DNA from: Mikrocytos mackini
Lineage: Eukaryota > Endomyxa > Ascetosporea > Mikrocytida > Mikrocytiidae
Direction of reading: 5' to 3'
Assembly: GCA_030180075.1 (NCBI GenBank)
Contig: JASNJN010000073.1
Location: forward strand, 1 to 24,453
DNA length: 24,453 nucleotides
Shown here: piece after piece, positions 1 to 9,472 of the stretch
Numbering within the stretch: the stretch's first letter is position 1
How the letters are laid out: each line of letters begins with the position of its first letter
Made by a program: the position numbers and the translations under genes
Notes under the pieces: generated by a model
The model's input: only the letters and a program-made list of their open reading frames with translations
Databases searched by the model: none
Told to the model about the DNA's origin: nothing

Positions 1-526
1 TAAAAGTCGCTTTTTACTATTAATAACATTAGATTGTATCTAAATTACTAAAAAAATTGAATTTCCAAAAAAAATTTTTTTTTAATTTTTTTTGATTTTT
101 ATGTAAAATGTCAACCTCAAAATTTTATGAATTANACCCACANTTTTTGCTNAAAANTTTTTTATAGCTTTCTAANCGATAGATCTAGAATACTCATTCA
201 AAAGTATTTTGGAAAAATATTCGTTGTGTTGATATCTCAAAAACAGGTGTTTTGAACCACAATTTTTAAATTTTAATAATAATGTGATTGAAACATTTTT
301 GAAATTTTTTTATTATTTTTATTTGTAGATTTTTTGATAATACAACGATCAAAAAATTTTTGAAAAAATTAGTCCAAAAAAATTAATGTTTTTAGATGTT
401 GACTTTTTTGAATTTTTCCAAGGGGGTCCCCTTGAAATTTTCCCCCCAAAATTTTTTTTTCGAAAATCGTTGTTAGGCCATAAAAACACATTTTTGATGA
501 AATAATTTTTTATGTACACAAAAATT
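1..526. repeat. AT-rich block, probably a diverged right arm of a foldback-type repeat
   Basis: No gene is visible. The stretch is dominated by A/T homopolymers and has several ambiguous bases near 135-176. From about 400 to 520 it follows, in the same order, the right arm of the foldback element near 23,940-24,090. The shared order is a G/C-rich 'aagggggt'-like patch, a poly-T run, a 'taaaaac' segment, a 'gatgaa/catcca' segment, then an 'attttttta' run. It also ends outward in a 19-bp word array, as the other right arms do. The similarity is low and the base composition makes chance matches easy, so this is a tentative third, partial copy running off the left edge. Confidence 0.4.
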
Positions 527-602
527 AGGGGAGAATGAGTCAAAATGGGAGAGAATTTATTTTTAGGGGAGAATGAGTCAAATTAGGGGAGAATGAGTTG
601 CA
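527..602. repeat. 19-bp-period array of the word AGGGGAGAATGAGT
   Basis: The word AGGGGAGAATGAGT begins at 527, 565 and 585, and a degenerate copy (gggagagaat) sits near 546. The steps are therefore about 19, 19 and 20 bp. On the minus strand this reads as repeats of ACTCATTCTCCCCT. The array lies exactly at the 3' end of the LINE reverse-transcriptase fragment and supplies its stop codon. The same period and a related word (CATTCTCCCC) recur at 22,615-22,816. Confidence 0.75.
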
Positions 603-2280
603 ACCCAGAATACAGTTTAGCGTTGTTCCATTTGTCTAGATAGGACTTCTGGAATGCTTGCTTAATGCATTTCCTTTCTTCACTTTCAGTCTCGGACGTC
701 CAATCTTCTTTCCCTTCCAATTGGAATCTCCTTCTACTATCTTGAAGTCTTCCTAATATAAGTTTCTGTTTGACCGGTGCTAGTTCAATTATAATCCTTC
801 TGATGTCTTCTTGGTTATGGGCCATCACAATTGGAGATTTAACTGCATCTAATATCTCGATGCCTTCTCCGCCTATGCTTTCCCTCTGTTCCTCCATATA
901 CCTTATGGCGCTACAAATTGCCATGTAGTAAGTTTCACAGAAGTTCGGAATCTCGAACCCTCCTTGTCTCGGATTGGTGTATAGCCTTCCGTTCGTGATC
1001 CTCCATGGAAGGACCCCGTTCTTTTTGAGGCAGATCCTGACAAATCGATTGAGGGTTTCGAGTTCTGCGGGGGACCATGTTATTGTTTGGGCTACCCATC
1101 CTACGAGAGGCGCTACACTGATTTGCAGCTGCTTCCCGCAGTTTACAATGGTTAGGCCCGACCCACAGATCTTCCGTATCCTTCTTTGTGCTTCTTTCTT
1201 CATATCTTCCTTAGTAGTCTTCGTGTTGACCCAAACTTGCTTGAATCCTAAGTACTTATACTGTATAGTACTCTTGTTGGACATTAGAGGAAAATCTTTT
1301 AGATGTTGGGTGAACGCTAAGCGTTCTCTCGGCTCTTCGGTGATCACGGCACTTTTCTGCCTGTTAATTTGTAGACCTAACAATTCTCCTAACCTTTTAA
1401 TGTTTCCCACTTCTCTTTCGAGTGCGCCAATTGACCCACAGAAGATTTTTATATCATCCATGTAGCATATCTTAGCGCTCCAATTCCCACTATCCTCGGG
1501 TTCATATCCGCCAGGTACCTTAACCTTGAATAATGAGAGAGTTAGACAGAAAAGGGTAGGTGACATCTTGTCGCCTTGAAAGATGCCTTTGGTGATATTA
1601 ATCTTCTTCGGTGTTTCCCCTAGATTTACTACGTACGTATGCCACGTTCCCATGAGACTTGTCAAAGCGTTCAGTAACCTCTGTGTGGCTGGGCTCCCAT
1701 GACCAAAGAGATGTCTCAGTATTGCTTTCAGTGCTTTGTGACCTACGGAATCGTAGGCCTTGCGAAAGTCAATAAATGAGATGTTGAGGGACCTGTTAAA
1801 GACTCTTTTAAAAGTCTGTACGATGTTTTCGCTAATAACGTGTGCATCGAGACACCCCCGTCTTTTTGTGAACGATGCTATTTGGTCAAAATCCCAGTTA
1901 AGGGAGCGCATTGCTGACTCTAGTATTCTTCGTTGCAAGACAGAGGTGTAGACTTTGTATAGAGTGTTTAACATAGTAATGGGTATGTAGTTGGCAGGAT
2001 TTTCGACGGCGTCGTTGTTCTTGTGGAACAATATGGTCCTGCCAGCTGTGAACCACATGGGTGGTTTCCTTTTCCCATTCCATAGCTCGTTGTACAGCCT
2101 CGCTAAAATGGAGATCAATGTACCTTGCAACTTCTTGACCAAATAGCCGTGGACCCCGTCTGGTCCTGGGGCCTTCCAAGGGCTGGTCGTTTGAATTGCG
2201 TAATAGATCTCCTTTTGCTTTATGGGCTTGTTATGAGCGGTCCCTTCTATTCTCTTGAGGCCACTGTTCTCTGAAAATTT
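583..2280 (-). pseudogene. LINE (non-LTR retrotransposon) reverse transcriptase, truncated at both ends
   Basis: The open frame runs about 565 codons on the minus strand from about 2,280 to the TAA at 583-585. No ATG start is visible; the frame simply enters from an upstream stop at 2,293-2,295. Visible in order are the KAPGPDGV motif of LINE polymerases (near 2,165), motif A with IDFRKAYDSV, motif B with FQGDKMSPTLF, the catalytic YMDD box, and a YKYLGF segment followed by a thumb-like region with PRQGGFEIPN. YMDD plus YKYLGF resembles R2/NeSL-like elements, which normally carry a zinc knuckle and a restriction-like endonuclease after the thumb. Neither is present here, because the frame ends directly in the 19-bp word array. 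The N-terminal part is also missing: composition shifts abruptly to AT-rich at about 2,280. No internal stop lies in the retained part, so the loss looks recent. It would copy element RNA into DNA if intact; this copy is probably inactive. Confidence 0.9.
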
Positions 2281-2309
2281 TTTTAATATAATTTATAAAA
2301 TTAAAAAAC

Positions 2310-2395
2310 GGCAAAAAAGCAGGAAAAGTGTAAGAATTTCAGGAAAAATGCAATTTTTCAGGCAAAATGAATTTCAATCCGCAACTCCGTACCAT
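2310..2395. repeat. Short 19-20-bp-period array of the word CAGGAAAA/CAGGCAAAA
   Basis: CAGG begins at 2,320, 2,340 and 2,359, each followed by A-rich sequence, giving steps of 20 and 19 bp. It is followed at 2,365-2,378 by AAATGAATTTCAAT. The same 14 bases occur in reverse complement at 22,606-22,619, also beside a word array. The polarity (G-rich word on the plus strand) matches the right ends of the other elements. Only three units are clear, so confidence is moderate. Confidence 0.5.
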
Positions 2396-2698
2396 ATGAG
2401 CTAAGGACTGCAGCACCTTTGAAGAGTATGTTCGCCGACCGAATCTATTAGTCAACGAAGCGAACCAATTTGTTGCAAAGGAGGAAACATTTACCCAACG
2501 AGAGATTCGTTAGTTCTACATCAGAGGATTAAGTCGATATCATAGATGAAAAGCGATAGAACTTAACTCTGATAACGTAGAACCATAACCATATAACTGG
2601 ATCGCCAAAGAGAGCTTGAGAACAGGTTTATAAATTATAAAACCACATACAAGCCGGGAAAACAAATTCGGTGATATCACGCTGCCAAACACGAGGAA
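2396..2698. other. Unique-looking spacer between repeats
   Basis: About 300 bp with more balanced base composition than the repeats around it. No frame stays open long enough to call a gene and no recognisable motif was found. It may be the original host DNA into which the flanking repeats inserted, or a gene relic. Confidence 0.3.
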
Positions 2699-2710
2699 GG
2701 CTAAATTCCA

Positions 2711-2780
2711 ATCTGCCACAAATTTTGCGAATTTGCCACAAATTGTCCTGACAGCCACAAATTTTTTTGCCACAGATTTT
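2711..2780. repeat. Left-end word array GCCACA of foldback copy 1
   Basis: GCCACA begins at 2,715, 2,735, 2,754 and 2,769 (steps 20, 19 and 15), usually followed by an A/T run (AAATTT). It forms the outer end of the left arm. Confidence 0.75.
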
Positions 2781-3930
2781 GAAATTGAATTTGAAAAAAT
2801 TTCTCCATTTTCATTGAATTTCAATTTTCTGAGCAAAAAAAAATTTTTTTTTGTGATTTTCAAAAATTGAATTTTTACCCAAGAAAAAAATTTCAAATAC
2901 AAATTTCCTAATAAAAAATTTTTGGATTTTTCGAAGGGGGTGCATCAGGTGATTTTCAAAAAATGTCGGACCTTAAAAACTCAAAATTTTGCATGAAATT
3001 TTTTTTGAAATTTATTTAGCAAATGTATTTTTGAGAGATCTACAAAAAGATACTTTCCAAAAATTTTATAGAATTTTCAATCAATTTAATATGAAAATTT
3101 TCTCAAAATTGTTTTATCGTTAAAATTTCGCCCGTTAAAAGCTGTAAAAAAATTTTCAGAAAAAATTTTGTATAAAAATCATATATTTTCGTATGCGACT
3201 TTTTGAACCAAAATCAAAATTTTTGGTACAAAAAATTCGAAATTTTTTTTTGATAAAAATATCGAAAAATCCACCAAAAATCATTTTATAACTCAAGTGG
3301 CATGTTAATTTAGTATGTATAGTGCTTAAATGTAAATTTTTATCAAAAAAAAATTTTGATTTTGGTTCAAAAAGTCGATCACAAAAATATATGAATTAAA
3401 TACAAAATTTTTTCTGAAAATTTTTTTACAGCTTTTAACGGGCGAAATCTTAACGATAAAACAATTTTGAGAAAAAATTTCGAAAAAATACTTGATATTT
3501 TGAGGGCTCAAAAAAGGCGAATTTTAACATAAATTTCGAAAATTTTCATATTAAATTGATTGAAAATTCAATGAAATTTTTGGAAAGTATCTTTTTGTAG
3601 ATCTCTCAAAATACATTTGCTAAATAAATTTCAAAAAAAATTTCATGCAAAATTTTGAGTTTTTATGGTCCGACATTTTTTGAAAACCACCTGATGCACC
3701 CCCTTCGAAAAATCCAAAAAAAAAATTTTTTCAAAAATTTTAATTAGAACATAAAAACGCTATTTTAGCAAAAAAATTATTCGATCCGAAATTTTTTTAT
3801 TAGGAAATTTGTATTTGAAATTTTTTTCTTGGGTAAAAATTCAATTTTTGAAAATCACAAAAAAAAATTTTTTTTTGCTCAGAAAATTGAAATTCAATGA
3901 AAATGGAGAAATTTTTTCAAATTCAATTTC

Positions 3931-4022
3931 AAAATCTGTGGCAAAAAAAAATTTGTGGCTGTCAGGATAATTTGTGGCAAATTCGTAAAATTTGTGGCAG
4001 ATTAGAAAATTTGTGGCAGATT
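3931..4022. repeat. Right-end word array TGTGGC of foldback copy 1
   Basis: TGTGGC begins at 3,937, 3,954, 3,973, 3,993 and 4,012 (steps 17, 19, 20 and 19). It is the inverted counterpart of the GCCACA array at 2,711-2,780, with one more unit than the left side. Confidence 0.8.
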
Positions 4023-4033
4023 GAATTCCAGCC

Positions 4034-4624
4034 GAAAAATCCACTATTATTTCGATAATCGATAATGCCGAGATCGATGATTTAAATGTCTAGAATATAT
4101 GTGACAAAACTTGTGGTCACATATTTTGGGTGAAATTCGACCCAAAATCCTCTATTAATTCGGGGAAATTTTTAGGTATCCCATATCTGAGTATCCTCGA
4201 ATTTTAGACTTTCCTCTATAATCTCTAATAATCACATATTATTCCCATATTTGATCGTTTTTTGTCGCATATTTTCCGAACCCTAGTCATAACTAATTCT
4301 CAGTGTCCGTTTTATGTCCTTACGTCAATGTTTTTAAATTATTATATCAGATATCTAAGCTATGTTTGTAATTTTCCTCTTTTATAACATGAATTTCACC
4401 AAATTCAACGCTGTAATTAAAGAAATATTCTAAAATAAAAATGTTAGAATATTTTTGAATTATTGTTTTAATTTTGATGGGTTGTTTTTGTTCTGAATAT
4501 AAATAATAATAAAATAGCTCCTATGTTTTTTAATTTTATTTACATGTACAACAAATAGTAAACCAATTAATGCGCAAAGAAATTCCGTTTTTCAATAAAT
4601 TTATTTCTTCAACAACCACAAAAA
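4034..4624. other. Intergenic region upstream of the first island gene
   Basis: AT-rich and without a convincing gene. It contains a strong hairpin at 4,097-4,124 (listed separately). The last 100 bases before 4,625 are the presumed promoter and leader of the following gene; no defined element is recognisable. Confidence 0.4.
4097..4124. other. Perfect 9-bp hairpin
   Basis: ATATGTGAC (4,097-4,105) and GTCACATAT (4,116-4,124) are exact inverted copies separated by 10 bases. It lies about 65 bp outside the right end of foldback copy 1 and far from a gene end. Its role is unknown; a short transposon end or transcript hairpin are both possible. Confidence 0.5.
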
Positions 4625-5512
4625 ATGAAACAATTAATCAAGTGTTCATTGATGTATTTAATCAAGTTATTTATACTTTTATCAAGTTTTCTCACCATAC
4701 TAACAAAAAAATTCATTTGCAAGATAAACTCGGACAAAACATTCAAATATATACTTGGACTACACTCATCAGATATAACTGAAAGAGGAGTTACATCAAA
4801 CCATTCACTGTCTATTATGTTTGAATTTGAGTCCAAAACAGAATTGGAAGACATTCAGAGCGTATTCAAAGCCATTTACGACAACAATGTTATAAACATA
4901 AAACAAGTTCCGCTTGATCCTAACCCCAATAAGATAATAAAAGGAAATTTCAATGAGTTCAAATTTTACAAACGAAAACTATTTACTCCCAAAAGCACAC
5001 GCATCGAAATCAAAAGCAGAAATCCACTGAACAACCACAAATACATCCGCAAGGTAATAAGAAAACACAGAACGGCGTTCCGTGGGAGGATGCTCAGTCA
5101 CAACACTTCTTTTGCTAAACAAAGAAATCCTACACGGCTAACTACAACAAATCCTTCCGACATTACAGCTTTGCCTTACAAAGATAGAAATGGCCCGGCT
5201 GTTAAAAGGTTGTTGTGTGGCCACGTATCTAGGCTTGATAATAATTCTGCTCTTATGGTTGCATTCTGCAAGATTAGTCCTGAAGAAAGGGACCGCTTCT
5301 TTGCCCTGTATGAAAAAGAAAAGGGAAATGATCCGTTGTTATTTTATTACAATTCGAACTCTTTTAGGAATAGCTTTTTTGAGAAAGATCTGCCGTTTGG
5401 TAATTCTGATAACTTACACAACACAGAAAGTATGTGTTTGCACTTCGAACAAGTGTATGTTGATGGCGTAATGGTTAGACTTTCAGATCTTCTTTTAAAT
5501 TTGGTCGAGTAA
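4625..5512 (+). CDS. Unknown protein with N-terminal signal sequence or anchor
   Basis: A 295-residue product from the ATG at 4,625, in an A-rich start context, to a TAA at 5,510. Residues 8-27 form a hydrophobic segment after a Lys-containing start. A signal peptide or signal anchor is therefore likely and the protein probably enters the secretory pathway. The middle (about residues 105-170) is rich in Lys, Arg and Asn. The C-terminal third is more globular in composition, with a segment around RLLCGHVSRLDNN and a short ending DLLLNLVE. No domain is recognised. It is transcribed in the same direction as the Sel1-repeat gene, 210 bp upstream of it. A later Met at residue 10 (MYLIKLF) is an alternative start. 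It is most likely a lineage-specific secreted or membrane protein; being a real gene is well supported by its length, but the function is not known. Confidence 0.7.
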   Translation: MKQLIKCSLMYLIKLFILLSSFLTILTKKFICKINSDKTFKYILGLHSSDITERGVTSNHSLSIMFEFESKTELEDIQSVFKAIYDNNVINIKQVPLDPNPNKIIKGNFNEFKFYKRKLFTPKSTRIEIKSRNPLNNHKYIRKVIRKHRTAFRGRMLSHNTSFAKQRNPTRLTTTNPSDITALPYKDRNGPAVKRLLCGHVSRLDNNSALMVAFCKISPEERDRFFALYEKEKGNDPLLFYYNSNSFRNSFFEKDLPFGNSDNLHNTESMCLHFEQVYVDGVMVRLSDLLLNLVE

Positions 5513-5722
5513 TTTCGGTGGTGAATTAATTTACTATCTAATTATAACTAAATATAAATCACATCTCATAGATATAAAACGCAACACAATTCCCAATTCC
5601 TACAATACGACTAACCAACAACATGCATTCTCATTCAAACAAAGCACAAAAAAATAAAACATTTCATCCAGATTTAATTCAGCATCAACTTTAACAAGAA
5701 CCAAAATAAACAGAATTTCTAA

Positions 5723-7903
5723 ATGCCAATAAAGAAACTTCCCAAAAAGATGGAGAAGCAGAAATTCGATTTATTTCTGTCCGAACCCAAAATAACACCC
5801 GCATCAGAAATACACCACTATAAAGATGAAACTTCTTCATCTTCATCTAAACCATGCAAACACACTTCTCTTACTATTACTACGGAACTTATGGACAATG
5901 TAGAGAACGTCCGAATTTACACAAAGATCGTAAAGTCCTTTCCAAATGTAAAAACCGAAATTTCAATTTTTTCATTACTCACAGAGATACAAGAATTCTG
6001 CCATTCGGCTTCTAAGTTAATTTCTTCTTCTCCAGACGTTCTTCTTTTCAGCTATTTATCCAAACCCTTAGATTTACTTTGCGATACTATTTACGCCTTA
6101 CTACAAATTTTCAACAAAAACAAAACGAAGAAAGTTTCAAACTTACACAAAGTAAACTACAACAAAGTATCCCTTGAAAACTATTTAAAAGATCTTTCTT
6201 TACTCGCCAAATTTTGTAATTTTGCAAAGTACTTACTCATTAAACAACACAGATCTTTAAACAATGAAAAGAGTCTAACAGCTACTTTAAAAGGAGACTC
6301 TCTTTCCACAACTCTTATACCTTTACTAAACAAACAAGAACTATTGAGTAAAACACATAATGTGTTGTCTAGTGACAGTCACAAAGAAACAGGCACTACA
6401 ATAATACTACAAACTAAAGAAGATTTATATAAAGAAAAGAAAGCTTTATTTAATGAAATAGAAGATTTAAAGAAAGAAGTGATAAACAACTATAGGAAGT
6501 TAATAAATAATGGAAACCCAGAAGGGTACAAACGAATAGGAAACTTTATTTATAAGCATAGTACAGACAAAACAACAGACATAGCTAAGTACTGGCTATT
6601 TCTGTCTTCAGAAAATTTTGAAGACGAATTTGTGTTTTATAATTTGGGAAGAATTTATGAAAGAGAAGGATCGAATGGAAATAAAGACGTTTTTAATATT
6701 TCAATAGCTTACTTTAGAAAAGCTGCACAACAAGGACTTACAAAGAGTTATAATAGATTAGGACAAATTTACGAATTTTACATTAATGATGAAGGAAAAG
6801 CTAAAGAGTATTATAAAGAAGGTGTAGATAAAGGAGATGTATTTTGTATGAACAATTTGGCTAGGCTAATTTTAACAAAGATTACTTTAAAAAACAATAC
6901 TGAGAAGAATATTAAGAATAATAAAGAAAACAATAAAGATAAAGAGTTGTTAGAAAGAAGTGAAAGGAGAAACGATTTTTATACATTTAAAGAAAGTGTT
7001 TCTGACTGCAAAAAACACCAAGAGTTTACATTTAGTATCCCAAATAAGTTCAACAAAGATCTACACATAAAAGTTAAACATGCTTTAAGTTTACTTAAAA
7101 AAGCGTGTGGTCTAAAGAATGAACATGCGTTAATAAACTTAGGAATAGTTTATGAAGACGGAGAATACATTGAAAAAGATTTAATTTTAGCAAAGAATTT
7201 ATATTTAGAAGCTGAAAAGGTGGTTAAAATAAAAACAAAACAAAAACACAAAGAAACGAAGCTTTTAGAAAAAATCCATTACTTACTTGGCAAAGTATAT
7301 TATAAGCTTGGCGGTTTTGAAAATGCTTTTTTAAGGTTTAGTAAAGTAAAGACTCGAGGGAAGTTTGGTTGTTTTGGAACTAGCACAGATATATACTTAG
7401 GACTTCTTTTCGAACACGGGCAATTTGTACAGGTTAATCGAAATAGAGCCAGAACGCACTATTTGTGGGCGTGTGGGAAAGACAACAGTAATTTAAAAGC
7501 ATTGTTTAAACTTGGCGAATTAAACTACAACGAAAATTTTGAAGGTTTAAAAGAGAAAGGAAAAGAACAATTAATTGAATGCGCAAATAAAAATGTAACA
7601 GAAGCTGTTATTAAAGTAGCAGGAATTTATGAAGCTGAAGGGAATTATGAGAAGGCAAAAGAATACTATGAAAGGATAAATGATGGGGAGGTTATAAATG
7701 TTGATGAACAAATAAAAAGGCTGAGTAAAATAAAAGAAATCGGTAGTTCAGAAATTAAGGATAGAATTGAAGAAATGGATGATGAGGTGAATGAAATGGA
7801 AGAGAATGAAAAAGCTATTAAAAGATTGTTTCATGGTGATAAAAATGAAGGGTTGAGAATCAGCAATGATATACTATCGTATTTTGTGGAAGATCATTTG
7901 TAA
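5723..7903 (+). CDS. Sel1-like repeat (TPR-type) protein
   Basis: A 726-residue product from the ATG at 5,723. The N-terminal 270 residues are not recognised and begin with a Lys- and Ser-rich, probably disordered stretch. From about residue 300 there are Sel1-like repeats, short helical pairs with the pattern 'LG-x-x-Y-x-x-G ... A-x-x-Y-x-x-A'. Examples are YNLGRIYEREG, NRLGQIYEF, INLGIVYEDGEYIEKD and the pair around AGIYEAEGNYEKAKEYYE. They fall in blocks near 300-390, 450-500 and 510-660, interrupted by a charged insert near 395-445. The C-terminus (about 675-705) is acidic and coiled-coil-like. Sel1 proteins are adaptor scaffolds; in fungi they act in chitin-synthase activation (Skt5) or ER-associated degradation (Hrd3). 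No signal peptide or membrane segment is visible, which argues against Hrd3. An AATAAA overlaps the stop codon (7,903-7,908). The repeat family is confident; the specific role is not. Confidence 0.9.
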   Translation: MPIKKLPKKMEKQKFDLFLSEPKITPASEIHHYKDETSSSSSKPCKHTSLTITTELMDNVENVRIYTKIVKSFPNVKTEISIFSLLTEIQEFCHSASKLISSSPDVLLFSYLSKPLDLLCDTIYALLQIFNKNKTKKVSNLHKVNYNKVSLENYLKDLSLLAKFCNFAKYLLIKQHRSLNNEKSLTATLKGDSLSTTLIPLLNKQELLSKTHNVLSSDSHKETGTTIILQTKEDLYKEKKALFNEIEDLKKEVINNYRKLINNGNPEGYKRIGNFIYKHSTDKTTDIAKYWLFLSSENFEDEFVFYNLGRIYEREGSNGNKDVFNISIAYFRKAAQQGLTKSYNRLGQIYEFYINDEGKAKEYYKEGVDKGDVFCMNNLARLILTKITLKNNTEKNIKNNKENNKDKELLERSERRNDFYTFKESVSDCKKHQEFTFSIPNKFNKDLHIKVKHALSLLKKACGLKNEHALINLGIVYEDGEYIEKDLILAKNLYLEAEKVVKIKTKQKHKETKLLEKIHYLLGKVYYKLGGFENAFLRFSKVKTRGKFGCFGTSTDIYLGLLFEHGQFVQVNRNRARTHYLWACGKDNSNLKALFKLGELNYNENFEGLKEKGKEQLIECANKNVTEAVIKVAGIYEAEGNYEKAKEYYERINDGEVINVDEQIKRLSKIKEIGSSEIKDRIEEMDDEVNEMEENEKAIKRLFHGDKNEGLRISNDILSYFVEDHL

Positions 7904-8167
7904 ATAAATGGAGATTGCAATGTGTATAGTTTTATTGGAATGCCTATGAAAAAGAAAGTCCAAAATGTTTGTTTTATATTTACGTCTTAAACATAATTTA
8001 ACATAAAAGGTATATTGATAAAACAATAAATAGAAATTACAAAACTCTAAACCGTTTAATTTTACAATAACAACAAAGATGTATTTATTTTATTACATTT
8101 CATAATATAAATAAAAATAAATCACTTTACAACTTTTCTATACACATAGAACACTTACTTACTATTT
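7904..8167. terminator. Shared 3' region of two convergent genes with poly(A)-type signals
   Basis: The Sel1-repeat gene ends at 7,903 and pyruvate kinase, from the other strand, ends at 8,168. The 264-bp gap is AT-rich. On the plus strand an AATAAA begins at the last base of the Sel1 stop codon. On the minus strand, TTTATT at 8,084-8,089 gives an AATAAA about 80 bases past the pyruvate kinase stop. These fit eukaryotic polyadenylation signals, but in such AT-rich DNA they are weak evidence. Confidence 0.35.
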
Positions 8168-9472
8168 TTATATTTGGCATCTCTCTGCTTTACTATTGTG
8201 TTCAACAGTCATCTTACTCACTTCATGTAATTCCTCCGCACTATTAACAACTATAACATAGCAATTCTTCACCAGATTCAGCCACCTCCCCAACTTACTA
8301 CACATAGTAACAACCAAACAACTACTCTCTTCTTTCTTCACTATGTCGACTACTTTCTGATAATCATCCAAACAATGAATCTCACTCTCGACTAACACAA
8401 ACCTCTCCATAACACCACCTCTCTTACTGGCAACATTAGATATCTCACACTGAAACCTGACACTATCAACGGGATACTTTCCACTCGCACTCTCCCCACT
8501 CAACATAACACAGTCATTTCCATCCATAACCGCATTATAGACATCACTCACTTCAGCCCTGGTTGGAAGTGGGTTTACTGTCATTGATTGTAGCATCTGT
8601 GTGGCAACTATTACCGGCTTCTTCTTCTCTATACACTTCATAGTAAACCTCTTCTGCAATTCAATGACATGTGTGAGTGGCACTTCTATCCCCAGGTCTC
8701 CTCTCGCTATCATTATCCCATCACTTTCATCCAAAATGGCGTCGAAGTTATCTACTGCAGACTGACACTCAACTTTACTGTATATGAGTATGTCCTTAGT
8801 TTTGATAAACTCCCTTATATGAGTTACGTCTTCAGGTCTCTGTATGAAGGAAGCTGCAATGAAGTCCACATTATGTTCAACTCCAAACAAAAGGTCGCTC
8901 TTGTCTTTGTCAGTAAGTACAGGCAGACTAATGTCCACTCCGGGTACATTGACACCCTTTGTCTCTTTAAGTTCGGCAGTGTTCTCTACTGTGGTTACTA
9001 TCTCCTTCTTGTCCTTATCTATGCTATCCACCTTCAACCTAATCAAACCATCGTCTATGTATATCATGTCTCCTTTCTTCACTTCTTTATAAAGAGCAGC
9101 GTGGGAGACACATATTTTGTTCTGTGTGCCTACTAAAGTGTAGTCCATGGATAGAGTTAATTTGTTGTTCTGTTGTAGGGTGTATGATGGTTGTTGGAGT
9201 TTGCCTGTTCTTATCTCAGGCCCCTTTGTGTCTAGCATTATTGATATGTTCCGTCCCCTGTTCTGGGATGCCTGTCTGATGTTTTTTATTAAAGAGGCGT
9301 GGTACTCGTGTGTACCATGTGAGAAATTGAGTCTGGCTACAGTCAAACCATTGTCAATCATCTTCTCCAATATGTCTACTGATGCTGAGGCCGGGCCAAT
9401 GGTGGCAGTGATCTTTATATTTGAGGGCCAGTCGGAGGGTGATATTGCTTTGAGTTCACTGTTGTACAACAT
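8168..9472 (-). CDS. pyk: Pyruvate kinase
   Basis: This enzyme catalyses the last step of glycolysis, transferring phosphate from phosphoenolpyruvate to ADP in the cytosol. From the chosen ATG (9,470-9,472) the product is 434 residues. [10 protein letters not shown] lies near 20-29, ARLNFSHG at 46-53 and the [11 protein letters not shown] loop at 80-90. A B-domain insert follows. The catalytic SKVE lysine is at about 233, the metal-binding ARGDLG at 256-261, and ATQMLQSM with the catalytic Thr at about 291. [16 protein letters not shown] and [11 protein letters not shown] follow. The C-domain is short: about 75 residues after the last barrel motif, ending without the usual GWRPG-type tail that binds sugar-phosphate effectors. 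The frame stays open 33 codons upstream to another ATG at 9,571, adding a hydrophobic stretch. I chose the internal ATG because homology begins just after it and the extension overlaps the divergent gene. Confidence 0.95.
   Translation of the reverse strand: MLYNSELKAISPSDWPSNIKITATIGPASASVDILEKMIDNGLTVARLNFSHGTHEYHASLIKNIRQASQNRGRNISIMLDTKGPEIRTGKLQQPSYTLQQNNKLTLSMDYTLVGTQNKICVSHAALYKEVKKGDMIYIDDGLIRLKVDSIDKDKKEIVTTVENTAELKETKGVNVPGVDISLPVLTDKDKSDLLFGVEHNVDFIAASFIQRPEDVTHIREFIKTKDILIYSKVECQSAVDNFDAILDESDGIMIARGDLGIEVPLTHVIELQKRFTMKCIEKKKPVIVATQMLQSMTVNPLPTRAEVSDVYNAVMDGNDCVMLSGESASGKYPVDSVRFQCEISNVASKRGGVMERFVLVESEIHCLDDYQKVVDIVKKEESSCLVVTMCSKLGRWLNLVKNCYVIVVNSAEELHEVSKMTVEHNSKAERCQI

Larger units (their letters stand above)
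2699..4033. mobile_element. Foldback-type inverted-repeat element, copy 1
   Basis: The sequence reads into a loop at about 3,261-3,336 and then returns as its own reverse complement. The arms include shared blocks such as 'gtcggacc', 'gagagatctacaaaaagata' and 'gactttttgaaccaaaatc'. The right arm is about 700 bp; the left is shorter because it lacks about 70 bp (opposite 3,720-3,790) and about 60 bp (opposite 3,480-3,540). The outermost 24 bp match as an inverted pair (2,699-2,722 and 4,010-4,033) at about 20 of 24 positions. No transposase is encoded, so it would need one in trans. No clear target-site duplication is visible. The loop is shared with the copy at 22,950-24,120 in opposite orientation. 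Foldback elements are an established class; assignment to a named superfamily is not possible from this sequence. Confidence 0.8.

Noticed and set aside
974-1951. Plus-strand open frames opposite the reverse transcriptase
   Set aside because: Antisense shadows of the polymerase frame, which carries all the recognisable motifs.
2540-2902. 120-codon minus-strand frame across the left end of foldback copy 1
   Set aside because: It runs from unique spacer into the arm and encodes low-complexity Lys/Phe-rich sequence; no protein-like feature.
8669-9470. Plus-strand open frames opposite pyruvate kinase, including the upstream extension of the coiled-coil frame
   Set aside because: Antisense to well-conserved pyruvate kinase sequence; no independent evidence of coding.
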